Source: Sphaerothrix gracilis
Lineage (GTDB): Bacteria; Cyanobacteriota; Cyanobacteriia; Phormidesmidales; Phormidesmidaceae
Assembly: GCF_030405905.1 (NCBI RefSeq)
Contig: NZ_JASATW010000027.1
Coordinates: 1 to 64,000, forward strand
Reading direction: 5' to 3'
Length of the DNA stretch: 64,000 nt
Of this stretch, positions 16,696 through 24,940 are shown piece by piece. The notes under the pieces are model-generated. The model saw nothing but the letters and a program-made list of their open reading frames with translations. It was not told the DNA's origin and did no database searches. Within the stretch, counting starts at the first letter, position 1; every line of letters begins with the position of its first letter. Both the position numbers and the translations under genes were made by a program.

Positions 16696-19371
16696 CTAAG
16701 ACTTGGATGAAACAGGCTGGGGGGGAGAATCTAGCTGCACTGTCGGTTCCGGTGACTGCGTGCTGAAAGTCAAGGCACCGTGACTGAGGCCAACCCGAAT
16801 CAGCGAGCCTTCTGTAAAGGTGTTCTCTAGAATTTTGGTGGCAATGGGATTTTCCAGTTCCCGCTGGATGGCCCGCTTGAGGGGACGAGCGCCATAGACC
16901 GGATCATAGCCCACTTCCGCAATATGATTTAGCGCGGCGCTAGAAAGCTCTAGCGTAATTTTTTGGTCAGCTAGGAGGCGGTGCAGCCGTCGAATTTGAA
17001 TATTGACGATTTGGCGCAGCTCGGTGCGGCTAAGGGGATGGAAGAGGATAATATCGTCTACTCGGTTGAGAAACTCAGGCCGGAAATGCCCTTGCAGCGC
17101 GTTCATCACCCGCCGCTGCATTTCGCTGTACTGGGAGTCGTCGCCTGCCACATCCAGAATATGTTCACTGCCAATATTGCTGGTCATGACAATGACGGTA
17201 TTGCGGAAGTCTACGGTGCGGCCCTGAGAGTCGGTAATCCGGCCATCGTCTAGCACCTGCAGCAGAATATTAAAGACATCCGGATGCGCCTTTTCGACCT
17301 CATCTAGCAGCACCACCGAGTAGGGCTGCCGCCGCACTGTCTCAGAGAGCTGCCCCCCCTCTTCATAGCCCACATAGCCGGGAGGTGCCCCCACCAGCCG
17401 CGAAACGGCGTGCTTTTCCATGTACTCCGACATGTCGATGCGCACGATCGCATCTTCGGCATCAAACAAGAACTCAGCCAAAGCTCTGGCTAGCTCGGTT
17501 TTGCCCACCCCGGTTGGCCCCATAAACATGAACGAGCCAATGGGACGACCGGGATCTTTCATCCCGGCCCGGGCACGGCGAATGGCGGCAGAGACAGCGG
17601 CGATCGCTTCATCTTGACCAATCACCCGCTGGTGTAAGTGCTTTTCGAGCTGTAGCAGCTTTTGCCGCTCTGATTCCATCAGGCGATTGACCGGAATCCC
17701 TGTCCACTTGGCTACAATCTCCGCAATATCGGCTTCGATCACCTGCTCTCGCAGCAGGGTTTCGCCCCGCGCCTGAATATCCACCAGCTTGGCTTCTTTG
17801 TCTTCGCGATCGCGCTGAACGCCTTCTAGTTCACCGTATTTAAGCTGAGCTGCTTTGTTTAGGTCGTAGGCCCGCTCTGCCTGCTCGATTTGCACCCGCA
17901 GCTGATCTTCTCGCTCCTTGAGGGTGTTAATCGCTTCTAGAGTTTGCTTTTCGGTTTGCCACTGGGAGCTGAGTTCCTGCTGCTTTTCCGATAGCTCGGC
18001 AATTTCCTGCTTGATCCGTTCTAGGCGCTCTTGGGCTGGGCGGTAGGCACCACCGGCCGCTTGCCCTTCGGCTTCCAGCGACAGCTTTTCCATCTCTAGC
18101 TGCATCAACCGGCGATCGATGGTTTCTAGTTCTACTGGCTTAGACGTAATTTCCATCTTCAGCTTGGCGGCGGCTTCGTCTACCAGGTCAATGGCCTTGT
18201 CCGGCAGGAAGCGATCGCTGATGTAGCGGTCTGACAGCGTTGCGGCTGCAACCAGGGCCGAGTCCGAAATTTGGACGCCGTGATGCACCTCGTAGCGCTC
18301 TTTCAGGCCCCGCAGAATCGAGATGCAGTCATCTACGCTGGGCTGACCAATATAGACCTGCTGGAAGCGTCGCTCTAGGGCCGCGTCTTTTTCAATATTT
18401 TTGCGATATTCGTCTACGGTGGTAGCGCCAATGCAGCGCAGTTCGCCCCGCGCCAGCATCGGTTTGAGCAGGTTGCCCGCGTCCATCGTGCCCTGCCCAG
18501 CCCCGGTGCCTACAACTGTGTGGAGTTCGTCGATAAATAGGACAATCTGGCCGCCAGAAGCCGTCACCTCCCGCAGCACCGATCGTAGCCGATCTTCAAA
18601 TTCCCCTCGGTACTTAGCTCCGGCAATGAGACCGCCGATATCGAGGGAAATAAGCTGGCGGTTCTTCAAAGACTCCGGCACGTCACCGTTGATGATGCGC
18701 TGGGCCAGACCTTCGGCGATCGCGGTTTTTCCCACCCCCGGCTCGCCAATCAGCACCGGATTATTCTTCGTACGGCGAGAGAGCACCTGAATCACCCGGC
18801 GAATCTCTTCATCGCGGCCAATCACCGGGTCTAACTTGCCGCCTCTGGCTTCTTCGGTCAGGTCGCGGCCATATTTTTCTAGGGCCTCGTAGCGGGACTC
18901 CGGATTTTGCGTCGTCACTTTCTGGCTGCCGCGCACCGTGTTGATCGCCGCCATCATGCTGGCGCTATCGACATTAAAGCCCCGCAGCAGTCGCCGCCCA
19001 ATGCGCTCATCATCGACGAAGCCTAGCAGCAGGTGCTCAACCGAAATAAACTTGTCCTTAAGGCTTTCCCTAGAGGCGTCGGCCTTATCTAACAGGCGAT
19101 CGAGGCTTTGTCCCAGATAGAGATTGCTGTCTCCGGTCGAACGCACTCTCGCCTGCCGCTGGGCAAACACCGTCAGTTCTCGCAGCATCACCTCCGGGTC
19201 GAGTTCTAGCCGCTTGAGAATCGAATGGGCTAGACCTTCTTGCTCCAGCAGCGCCACCGTGACATGCTCGGATTCTAAATACTGCTGTTTGAAACGGCGG
19301 GCAACATTTTGAGCTTCAACAATTGCTTCCCATGCTTTGTCTGTAAATTTATCGGGATCGGTTGGCTGCAT
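16696..19371 (-). CDS. clpB: ATP-dependent disaggregase ClpB
   Basis: ClpB is the Hsp100 ring ATPase that extracts proteins from aggregates together with DnaK. The N-domain spans about 1-150. NBD1 has Walker A GEPGVGKTA (near residue 205) and Walker B VLFIDELHT. The long coiled-coil middle domain, which defines ClpB against ClpA/C, runs about 405-530 (LMQLEMEKLSLEAEGQAAGG). NBD2 has Walker A GPTGVGKTE and the YVGYEEGG pore loop. The length of 891 is normal plus a 20-residue variable tail. No CIRCE element is seen upstream. gloA lies about 200 bases upstream on the same strand. Confidence 0.97.
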   Translation of the reverse strand: MQPTDPDKFTDKAWEAIVEAQNVARRFKQQYLESEHVTVALLEQEGLAHSILKRLELDPEVMLRELTVFAQRQARVRSTGDSNLYLGQSLDRLLDKADASRESLKDKFISVEHLLLGFVDDERIGRRLLRGFNVDSASMMAAINTVRGSQKVTTQNPESRYEALEKYGRDLTEEARGGKLDPVIGRDEEIRRVIQVLSRRTKNNPVLIGEPGVGKTAIAEGLAQRIINGDVPESLKNRQLISLDIGGLIAGAKYRGEFEDRLRSVLREVTASGGQIVLFIDELHTVVGTGAGQGTMDAGNLLKPMLARGELRCIGATTVDEYRKNIEKDAALERRFQQVYIGQPSVDDCISILRGLKERYEVHHGVQISDSALVAAATLSDRYISDRFLPDKAIDLVDEAAAKLKMEITSKPVELETIDRRLMQLEMEKLSLEAEGQAAGGAYRPAQERLERIKQEIAELSEKQQELSSQWQTEKQTLEAINTLKEREDQLRVQIEQAERAYDLNKAAQLKYGELEGVQRDREDKEAKLVDIQARGETLLREQVIEADIAEIVAKWTGIPVNRLMESERQKLLQLEKHLHQRVIGQDEAIAAVSAAIRRARAGMKDPGRPIGSFMFMGPTGVGKTELARALAEFLFDAEDAIVRIDMSEYMEKHAVSRLVGAPPGYVGYEEGGQLSETVRRQPYSVVLLDEVEKAHPDVFNILLQVLDDGRITDSQGRTVDFRNTVIVMTSNIGSEHILDVAGDDSQYSEMQRRVMNALQGHFRPEFLNRVDDIILFHPLSRTELRQIVNIQIRRLHRLLADQKITLELSSAALNHIAEVGYDPVYGARPLKRAIQRELENPIATKILENTFTEGSLIRVGLSHGALTFSTQSPEPTVQLDSPPQPVSSKS

Positions 19372-19507
19372 GGTTTAGGGGAGAGGTTTAACGAACGAAA
19401 AAACGGATAAAGTGCAGTTAAGTTTTGTAAAAGCCGGGGGCTTCTAGTATATCAATTCAGCCCCTCAGCAAAAGAGCGGGCTATTCAACGCTAGCGGCTA
19501 TAAGCGC

Positions 19508-19552
19508 ATTTGAGAAGTCTATGGAGAACGCGATCGCCAAGACTTCTCAAAT
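19508..19552. repeat. 13-bp perfect inverted repeat between clpB and gloA
   Basis: ATTTGAGAAGTCT (19508-19520) and AGACTTCTCAAAT (19540-19552) are exact inverse complements around a 19-base spacer that contains GCGATCGC. It lies just after the gloA stop (minus strand). CTTTT follows only on the plus strand, so it may be a terminator stem or a mobile palindrome. Confidence 0.5.
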
Positions 19553-19575
19553 CTTTTAGCAATTTTCTGAAAAAG

Positions 19576-20010
19576 CTAACCGGCTGCCTGCGCAGTGGCG
19601 GCTGACTTATGACTCGCTGACCCCTGAGTCCCCTGCTGAATTAGCTCTACTTTATAACCATTAGGATCTTCCACAAAGGCAATCACGGTAGATCCATGCT
19701 TCATCGGGCCAGGTTCGCGGACAACTTTGCCCCCTTTCGTCCGAATTGCCTCACAGGTGCCATAGATGTCGTCTACGCCTAGCGCAATGTGACCGTAGGC
19801 ATCGCCTAGCTCATACTGTTCGCGGCCCCAGTTGTAGGTCAGCTCTAGCACAGTATGGTCAGCTTCTTCGCCGTAGCCGACAAAGGCTAGAGTAAACTCG
19901 CCGCCCGGATAGTCTTTCTGGCGCAATAGCTTCATGCCTAGAACGTCACAGTAGAAGCGCAGAGACGCTTCTAAATCTTTGACCCGCAACATGGTGTGTA
20001 GTAGTCGCAT
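19576..20010 (-). CDS. gloA: Lactoylglutathione lyase (glyoxalase I)
   Basis: GloA converts the hemithioacetal of methylglyoxal and glutathione to S-lactoylglutathione, detoxifying methylglyoxal. The four metal ligands of the E. coli-type enzyme are at the same positions: His5, Glu56, His74 and Glu122. Motifs LRVKDLEASLRFYCDVLGM and AFVEDPNGYKVELIQ are clear. It lacks the eukaryotic insertions, so the Ni/Co-type bacterial form is likely. The last 20 residues are Ala/Ser-rich and variable. Confidence 0.95.
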   Translation of the reverse strand: MRLLHTMLRVKDLEASLRFYCDVLGMKLLRQKDYPGGEFTLAFVGYGEEADHTVLELTYNWGREQYELGDAYGHIALGVDDIYGTCEAIRTKGGKVVREPGPMKHGSTVIAFVEDPNGYKVELIQQGTQGSASHKSAATAQAAG

Positions 20011-20144
20011 AGTTTATTAATATTGATCACTTGCTACTTCTTCTTATTCTGAGACAAAAGCTCAAAGACAGGCACTATCCGCCGTTGGCCCTTAAGAGAG
20101 TAGTACAAACGACCTAAACTAGAAGTGTCATCTTAGCGCGTCTC

Positions 20145-20150
20145 AGGAGG
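20145..20150 (+). promoter_or_regulatory. Shine-Dalgarno AGGAGG of priA
   Basis: A perfect AGGAGG lies seven bases before the codon ATC at 20158. It is the only strong ribosome-binding site at the start of the priA frame and therefore points to a non-AUG initiation codon, as described under priA. Confidence 0.6.
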
Positions 20151-20157
20151 TTTTCCT

Positions 20158-22713
20158 ATCGCCACAGCCCGACCAAAAACCTGGGTCGAAGTTTTAGTCG
20201 ATTGTCCGGGAGCACAGGGACTCTACACCTATGAGCTGGCAGCGCATTTAGCAGTCCAGCCGGGGGATATTCTCAGCGTTCCGTTTGGCCCGCAGCAGTT
20301 GGGGGCGATCGCGGTGCGGTTATTGACCCAGCCGCCCCAGCTTGAGGCTGACCAAATTCGTCAGGTCGATACGCTGGTGAGCGCCGCCTTTTTCACCCCT
20401 CGCTACTGGCAGCTACTAGAGCGGCTAGCGCACTACTATCAGACCCCGCTGATTCAGGTGATCCGCACGGCTCTGCCACCGGGACTTTTGGCCAAGTCTA
20501 AACGGCGGATTCGCCTTGTTGCTGACCCACCGCAGTCGCTGTTCACTCAGCTTCCCGACTCAGCTCAAGCCCTGCTTTTGCGCTTAAAGCAGTCTCCCAA
20601 CAGAGACTACTCCTGGCAGTATTTGCAGCGGCAAAGCCGCAGCGCCTACCGCGACCTGCGCCAGCTTTTGCAGCAGGGCTGGGTCGAAAGCTATCTGGCC
20701 ACGCCGCAGCCACCCCGCCCCAAAGAGCAGCAGGCCGTGAGCGTGATTGCTCATCCAGGCAGCGTTGAAAGCCTGACCCGACGGCAGCAGGAGATTTTGA
20801 CGGTGCTGCAAAGACAGGGGGGGGACTGCTGGCTCAGCGAAGCCCTACAGCTTTGCCGGACGACCTCAACCACGCTCAAAACCTTGGCGGCAAAAGGCTG
20901 CCTGGTGATTGAACCGCGCGAAGTTCTCAGAACTACCCACAGCAGTCGAGGCGATCGCGATCGCCCCAAAGCCCTCACTCCCGACCAGCAGACCGCCCTT
21001 GACGCCATCAACCCGCTTGCAAGCTTTGCCCCTGTGCTTCTGCACGGCGTCACTGGCTCTGGCAAGACAGAAGTTTATCTGCAAGCGATCGCCCCGCGCC
21101 TACAGGCAGGCTACTCTGTCCTCGTCCTCGTTCCCGAAATTGGCCTCACCCCTCAGCTCACCGATCGCTTTCAGGCTCGCTTCGGCGACCAAGTCTGCGT
21201 CTACCACAGCGCCCTCTCTGATGGCGAACGCTACGATACCTGGCGGCAAATGCTTAGCGGCCAGCCCCAAGTCATCATCGGCACTCGCTCCGCTATCTTT
21301 GCGCCCTTGCCCAAACTCGGCCTGATTGTCCTTGACGAAGAACACGACAGCAGCTTCAAACAAGACCAGCCCATGCCCTGCTATCATGCCCGCACCGTGG
21401 CCCGTTGGCGAGCAGAACTGGAAGGGTGCCCGCTGGTACTGGGATCGGCGACGCCATCCCTAGAGAGCTGGGTGTTAGTCGAAGGGAACAGAGACGCGGA
21501 AACGCAAGGAGGAGAAGGGGGAGATAGAGAAGTAAAGCCAGTTGAAAAAAATTGGCACAAGGCTGACGCTCCACCGCTCCCCACTCCCCCTCCGCTCCCC
21601 ACTTCCCACTCCCTCTACCTTCCTCTCCCCCACCGCATCCACGCTCGCCCTGCGCCGCCAATTGAAGTAGTGGATATGCGGCAGGAGCTGAAGGCAGGGA
21701 ACCGCTCTATTTTTAGTCGGACGCTACAGCGATCGCTGACAGAAATGCGGGAAGCGGGAAATCAGGGCATTTTGTTTATCCATCGACGGGGGCACAGCAG
21801 CTTTGTCTCTTGTCGGAGCTGTGGCTACGTAATTGAGTGTCCCCGCTGCGATGTCTCGCTCTCCTACCACCAGCCCCATGCCCAGGCCAGACCAACGCTG
21901 AAGTGCCACTACTGCGGCTATGGTCAGGCTCATCCCCCTAGCTGCCCTGCTTGTGAATCGCCTTACCTCAAGCGTTTCGGCAGCGGTACGCAGCGGGTCG
22001 TGAGTGAGCTAACTAAGCACCTACCGGACTTGCGCTGTATTCGCTTTGACAGCGATACTACGCGCAATAAGGGATCTCACCGGGCGTTGCTGACTCGCTT
22101 TGCTCAGAAAGAGGCGGACTTGCTGGTGGGTACGCAGATGCTCACCAAAGGCATTGACCTACCTCAGGTGACGCTGGTGGGCGTGATGGCAGCGGACGGG
22201 CTGCTGTATATGAGCGATTATTGGTCAGCGGAGCGGGCCTATCAGACCATTACTCAGGTAGCCGGACGAGCCGGACGGGGCGACCAGCCAGGGCGGGTGA
22301 TTGTCCAAACCTATACGCCGGAGCAGCCCACCATTGAAACAATTCAAAAGCAGGACTATGAAGCTTTTGCGGCGGTGGAATTGGAGCAGCGACAGGCGTT
22401 GGGCTATCCGCCCTATGGCCGCTTAGTGCTGCTGCGGCTGAGTAGCTTAGATGCGATCGCGGTGCAAAAGACAGCCGAGAAAGTGGCGATCGCGCTGGAG
22501 CAGGACTGTTTAGCCACGCTGACTAAAAGCGCAGACTACGAAATTCTAGGGCCAGCGCCAGCCCCCATCTTACGGGTAGCCCAGCGCTATCGCTGGCAGA
22601 TTTTGCTGAAGGTGGCTCTACAGGTGGAGCTGCCCGATATCACCTCGCTGCGGCAGCACTGCCCTAACCACGTCAGCTTTGCCGTGGACGTAGACGTACT
22701 GAATCTGTTTTAG
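20158..22713 (+). CDS. priA: Primosomal helicase PriA, apparent AUC start
   Basis: PriA reloads the replisome at stalled forks. The frame is open from 20137. The conserved N-terminal DNA-binding region (WVEVLVDCPGAQGLYTYELA, then PGDILSVPFGPQQLGAI) is encoded upstream of the first canonical in-frame start, a TTG at 20299. The only well-placed start is ATC at 20158, seven bases after AGGAGG, giving about 851 residues. The helicase core has Walker A LHGVTGSGKTEVYL, the DEEH box (LIVLDEEHDSSF) and the Cys-rich zinc region (CRSCGYVIECPRC, CHYCGYGQAHPPSCPAC). A 50-residue Gly/Glu- then Pro-rich insertion (about 442-495) follows the helicase motif GSATPSLESW. A sequencing error at the start codon is the main alternative. 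Confidence 0.92.
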   Translation: MATARPKTWVEVLVDCPGAQGLYTYELAAHLAVQPGDILSVPFGPQQLGAIAVRLLTQPPQLEADQIRQVDTLVSAAFFTPRYWQLLERLAHYYQTPLIQVIRTALPPGLLAKSKRRIRLVADPPQSLFTQLPDSAQALLLRLKQSPNRDYSWQYLQRQSRSAYRDLRQLLQQGWVESYLATPQPPRPKEQQAVSVIAHPGSVESLTRRQQEILTVLQRQGGDCWLSEALQLCRTTSTTLKTLAAKGCLVIEPREVLRTTHSSRGDRDRPKALTPDQQTALDAINPLASFAPVLLHGVTGSGKTEVYLQAIAPRLQAGYSVLVLVPEIGLTPQLTDRFQARFGDQVCVYHSALSDGERYDTWRQMLSGQPQVIIGTRSAIFAPLPKLGLIVLDEEHDSSFKQDQPMPCYHARTVARWRAELEGCPLVLGSATPSLESWVLVEGNRDAETQGGEGGDREVKPVEKNWHKADAPPLPTPPPLPTSHSLYLPLPHRIHARPAPPIEVVDMRQELKAGNRSIFSRTLQRSLTEMREAGNQGILFIHRRGHSSFVSCRSCGYVIECPRCDVSLSYHQPHAQARPTLKCHYCGYGQAHPPSCPACESPYLKRFGSGTQRVVSELTKHLPDLRCIRFDSDTTRNKGSHRALLTRFAQKEADLLVGTQMLTKGIDLPQVTLVGVMAADGLLYMSDYWSAERAYQTITQVAGRAGRGDQPGRVIVQTYTPEQPTIETIQKQDYEAFAAVELEQRQALGYPPYGRLVLLRLSSLDAIAVQKTAEKVAIALEQDCLATLTKSADYEILGPAPAPILRVAQRYRWQILLKVALQVELPDITSLRQHCPNHVSFAVDVDVLNLF
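21485..21635 (+). repeat. Low-complexity insertion inside priA
   Basis: A purine-rich run (GGAGGAGAAGGGGGAGATAG and neighbours) is followed by a pyrimidine run (CTCCCCACTCCCCCTCCGCT and neighbours). The two halves are roughly complementary and stay in frame. They encode a Gly/Glu-rich then Pro/Leu-rich stretch between conserved PriA blocks. Similar simple sequence is found at 26608-26668 and 28427-28505. Confidence 0.6.
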
Positions 22714-22731
22714 CGCTGTGAGATTATTCCA

Positions 22732-23112
22732 ATGAGGTTTAAACCCTATTATTTTTTCTGGACAGTTGTTTTGTTTTTGATCGAGCTGTACATTGCGCTC
22801 TTTGTTCGCGACAGTTTTATTCGCTTCTATATTGGCGATGTTTTAGTGGTTATTTTGATCTATGCGTTTATAAAAACATTCTTCAAATTTTCAACTTTAA
22901 CTACCGCAATCGGCGTTCTAATATTTTCGTTTCTAGTCGAGGTTTTGCAATATTTCAAGATTGTAGAAGTTTTAGGTTTGGGATCTTCTTCGCTTGCCAA
23001 AACAGTTATTGGCACCAGCTTTAGCTGGGAGGACTTTATTGCCTACAGTGCAGGCTTTGTAATACTGCTTTGCTTTGAAAAGGCCGCTGGCAGGTACGAG
23101 AGCGATCGCTGA
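22732..23112 (+). CDS. DUF2809 family membrane protein
   Basis: A 126-residue protein with about four spans (8-26, 35-53, 57-76, 105-121), matching the DUF2809 family: GDVLVVILIYAFIKTFFKF and the ending TSFSWEDFIAYSAGFVIL. The function of the family is unknown. It starts 18 bases after priA on the same strand and may be co-transcribed. It is visibly AT-richer than priA. Confidence 0.75.
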   Translation: MRFKPYYFFWTVVLFLIELYIALFVRDSFIRFYIGDVLVVILIYAFIKTFFKFSTLTTAIGVLIFSFLVEVLQYFKIVEVLGLGSSSLAKTVIGTSFSWEDFIAYSAGFVILLCFEKAAGRYESDR

Positions 23113-23137
23113 TTTTGTCGGACAAACAGCGCCTAAT

Positions 23138-23794
23138 TTAATTAGTTTTAGAGCTTGAGAGGCTTGAGCCTTGACGAAAAATAAGCCAGCTAGTGGCGAT
23201 TGTCCAGCCCAGCAAAATAACTGAAATAAAGCGCTCATATAAACCATCAAGAGCTGTCGGCACCTGAAAGAAGGGAGGTGCAAAAATAAGCCAAACCGCA
23301 GCCGTGATCCAGCTAAAATACTGCCACTTACGACTAATCCGCCGGAAACCAAACGAGAGGAGAAAACAAATCAGGGGAAACAGAATACCCAATACATACA
23401 CCGCCTGCAGGTGAATGGGGGTGCCCGTATGACCGGGAAGCCCCGCATACTGATCGTGTTCTGAGATCACGATAATGTCGATACCGAGCAGGAATACGAG
23501 CACTGAGCCGAACCGCCAGCGCCAGTCACCTAGGTTCCAGCGCCAAAGCGCGATCGCGCAGACTAGTAAGCCAATGCCATAAAGGTTAAGTCCGACATCT
23601 TGAATCCAGGCATAGTCACCAATGGCTAGACTACTAATAGTTTGGCTGAAGGGATTATAGCCATCTACAACAAAAATCCCAATGAAGTCAGTAATTACGG
23701 CAATCAAACTACCTGCAATTCCCGCAACTCCACAAATCTGAAAAAACTTTTGGTTAGAAAGTAAAGAACTTAAACCAGAATCTTGTTCATCCAT
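23138..23794 (-). CDS. DUF998 family membrane protein
   Basis: A 218-residue protein with six or so spans, matching DUF998: an early GIAGSLIAVITDFIG span, the motif YNPFSQTISSLAIGDYAWIQ, and later HDQYAGLPGHTGTPIHLQAV. The role is unknown. It is convergent with the DUF2809 gene; only 25 bases separate their stops. Confidence 0.75.
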   Translation of the reverse strand: MDEQDSGLSSLLSNQKFFQICGVAGIAGSLIAVITDFIGIFVVDGYNPFSQTISSLAIGDYAWIQDVGLNLYGIGLLVCAIALWRWNLGDWRWRFGSVLVFLLGIDIIVISEHDQYAGLPGHTGTPIHLQAVYVLGILFPLICFLLSFGFRRISRKWQYFSWITAAVWLIFAPPFFQVPTALDGLYERFISVILLGWTIATSWLIFRQGSSLSSSKTN

Positions 23795-24229
23795 CTTTAT
23801 AATTCATGTCCATTAATTTTCATTCGCAATTATAAATTAGAAGAGATTTATCAGAATGATGAGGCTAGTTTAGCTTCTCGAAAGCAGCCTTACTTCATAT
23901 CTTTTTTAGCTCATTACGTATGTCCTACTTTAGACTAGTTGCGAACTTATTTGATCAGACTAAAGAGATATTTCATAGAAGAATCTCAATGAAGGCTATT
24001 TTTCAACAAACGTATATAGGCGAAAATAATCATTGTTCTTCAGCTTTGAGAATGACGTCAACTGGGTGCCAATGACCTAATCTATACGGAAACAAGCTTT
24101 CGACGCAGCTATTACGAAACTTGAGCCAACTATTTACAGCAACGGAAGCAGCGTCCTGAAATCTGTAAACATCTGTTCGTTCAAATAGTTTGTGAACGAC
24201 ACTCTTGGAAAAAATATTGCGAGGATTTA
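23795..24229. other. AT-rich intergenic region
   Basis: A 435-base AT-rich gap between divergent genes. No open frame of note on either strand. The only structure seen is a 7-bp inverted repeat at 24177-24199. The sequence GAGGATTTA just before 24230 supplies the ribosome-binding site for the DUF421 gene. Confidence 0.5.
24177..24199. promoter_or_regulatory. Inverted repeat upstream of DUF421 gene
   Basis: TCGTTCA (24177-24183) and TGAACGA (24193-24199) are exact inverse complements with a 9-base AT-rich spacer, about 30 bases before the ATG. The size and position suit an operator, but no regulator is known. Confidence 0.3.
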
Positions 24230-24742
24230 ATGTCTGTTAGTTTATCAGATTTAGCTTATACCCTGACGACGGGGACTTTAGGATATGTTGTCGTTATCTT
24301 GTTTCTGCGAGTTTCAGGTAAACGAACACTCTCAAAATGGAATTCTTTTGACTTTGTGATCACTATCGCGTTTGGTTCCATTTTGGCAGCGCTGATTCTA
24401 GCAAAAGAGGTTACGCCTTTCCTGCAGGCTACATTAGCGTTCGGTTTGCTGGTTCTCTATCAGTTTGTGCTTACCTGGATAGCAGCTCGATCTTCAGTCA
24501 TTCAAAAGCTAATTAAATCAGAGCCATCTCTGCTTTTTTATCAGGGTCAGTTTAGAAACAAAACGCTCAAAGAACAGCGCATTGCAGAAGGAGAAATATT
24601 GGCCGCTATACGCAGCGATGGCATTGGTGATATGACTCAGGTTGGAGCTGTAGTTTTAGAAACCGATGGCAGCTTTAGCGTGATCAAAAGCCTGGAGAAT
24701 GCTTCCTCGCTCAAGGATGTCAGAGGTATTAATCAGGAATAA
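24230..24742 (+). CDS. DUF421 (YetF-like) membrane protein
   Basis: Three N-terminal spans (about 11-27, 41-58, 64-84) are followed by a cytoplasmic domain with the family pattern LRVSGKRTLSKWNSFDFVIT and the conserved EGEILAAIRSDGIGDMTQVG and GAVVLETDGSFSVI segments. The length of 170 is typical. Members include Bacillus YetF and spore-germination proteins, but the biochemical role is unknown. Its composition is AT-richer than the flanking hydrolase gene. Confidence 0.85.
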   Translation: MSVSLSDLAYTLTTGTLGYVVVILFLRVSGKRTLSKWNSFDFVITIAFGSILAALILAKEVTPFLQATLAFGLLVLYQFVLTWIAARSSVIQKLIKSEPSLLFYQGQFRNKTLKEQRIAEGEILAAIRSDGIGDMTQVGAVVLETDGSFSVIKSLENASSLKDVRGINQE

Positions 24743-24940
24743 GCGAAATACTTGTTATCCCGGAGGTAGGCATTAGCTGCTGTGGCTTCTCTGGTTCTCC
24801 TCCAGCCAACCGGGGGTTTTGTGTTGTTGTCTCAAAGATATCGGTATGAATGTCATAAAGACTGCATTAGATCAGATGTCTCAGAGACAATAGACAATAA
24901 GCTAACCGCCATTTAGCCAGAATCTAGCCAGAGAAGAGGA

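Noticed and set aside
24743..24940. Possible terminator or riboswitch after the DUF421 gene
   Set aside because: Only weak GGTT/AACC and CCCGG/CCGGG pairings with a short T run were seen; not strong enough to list.
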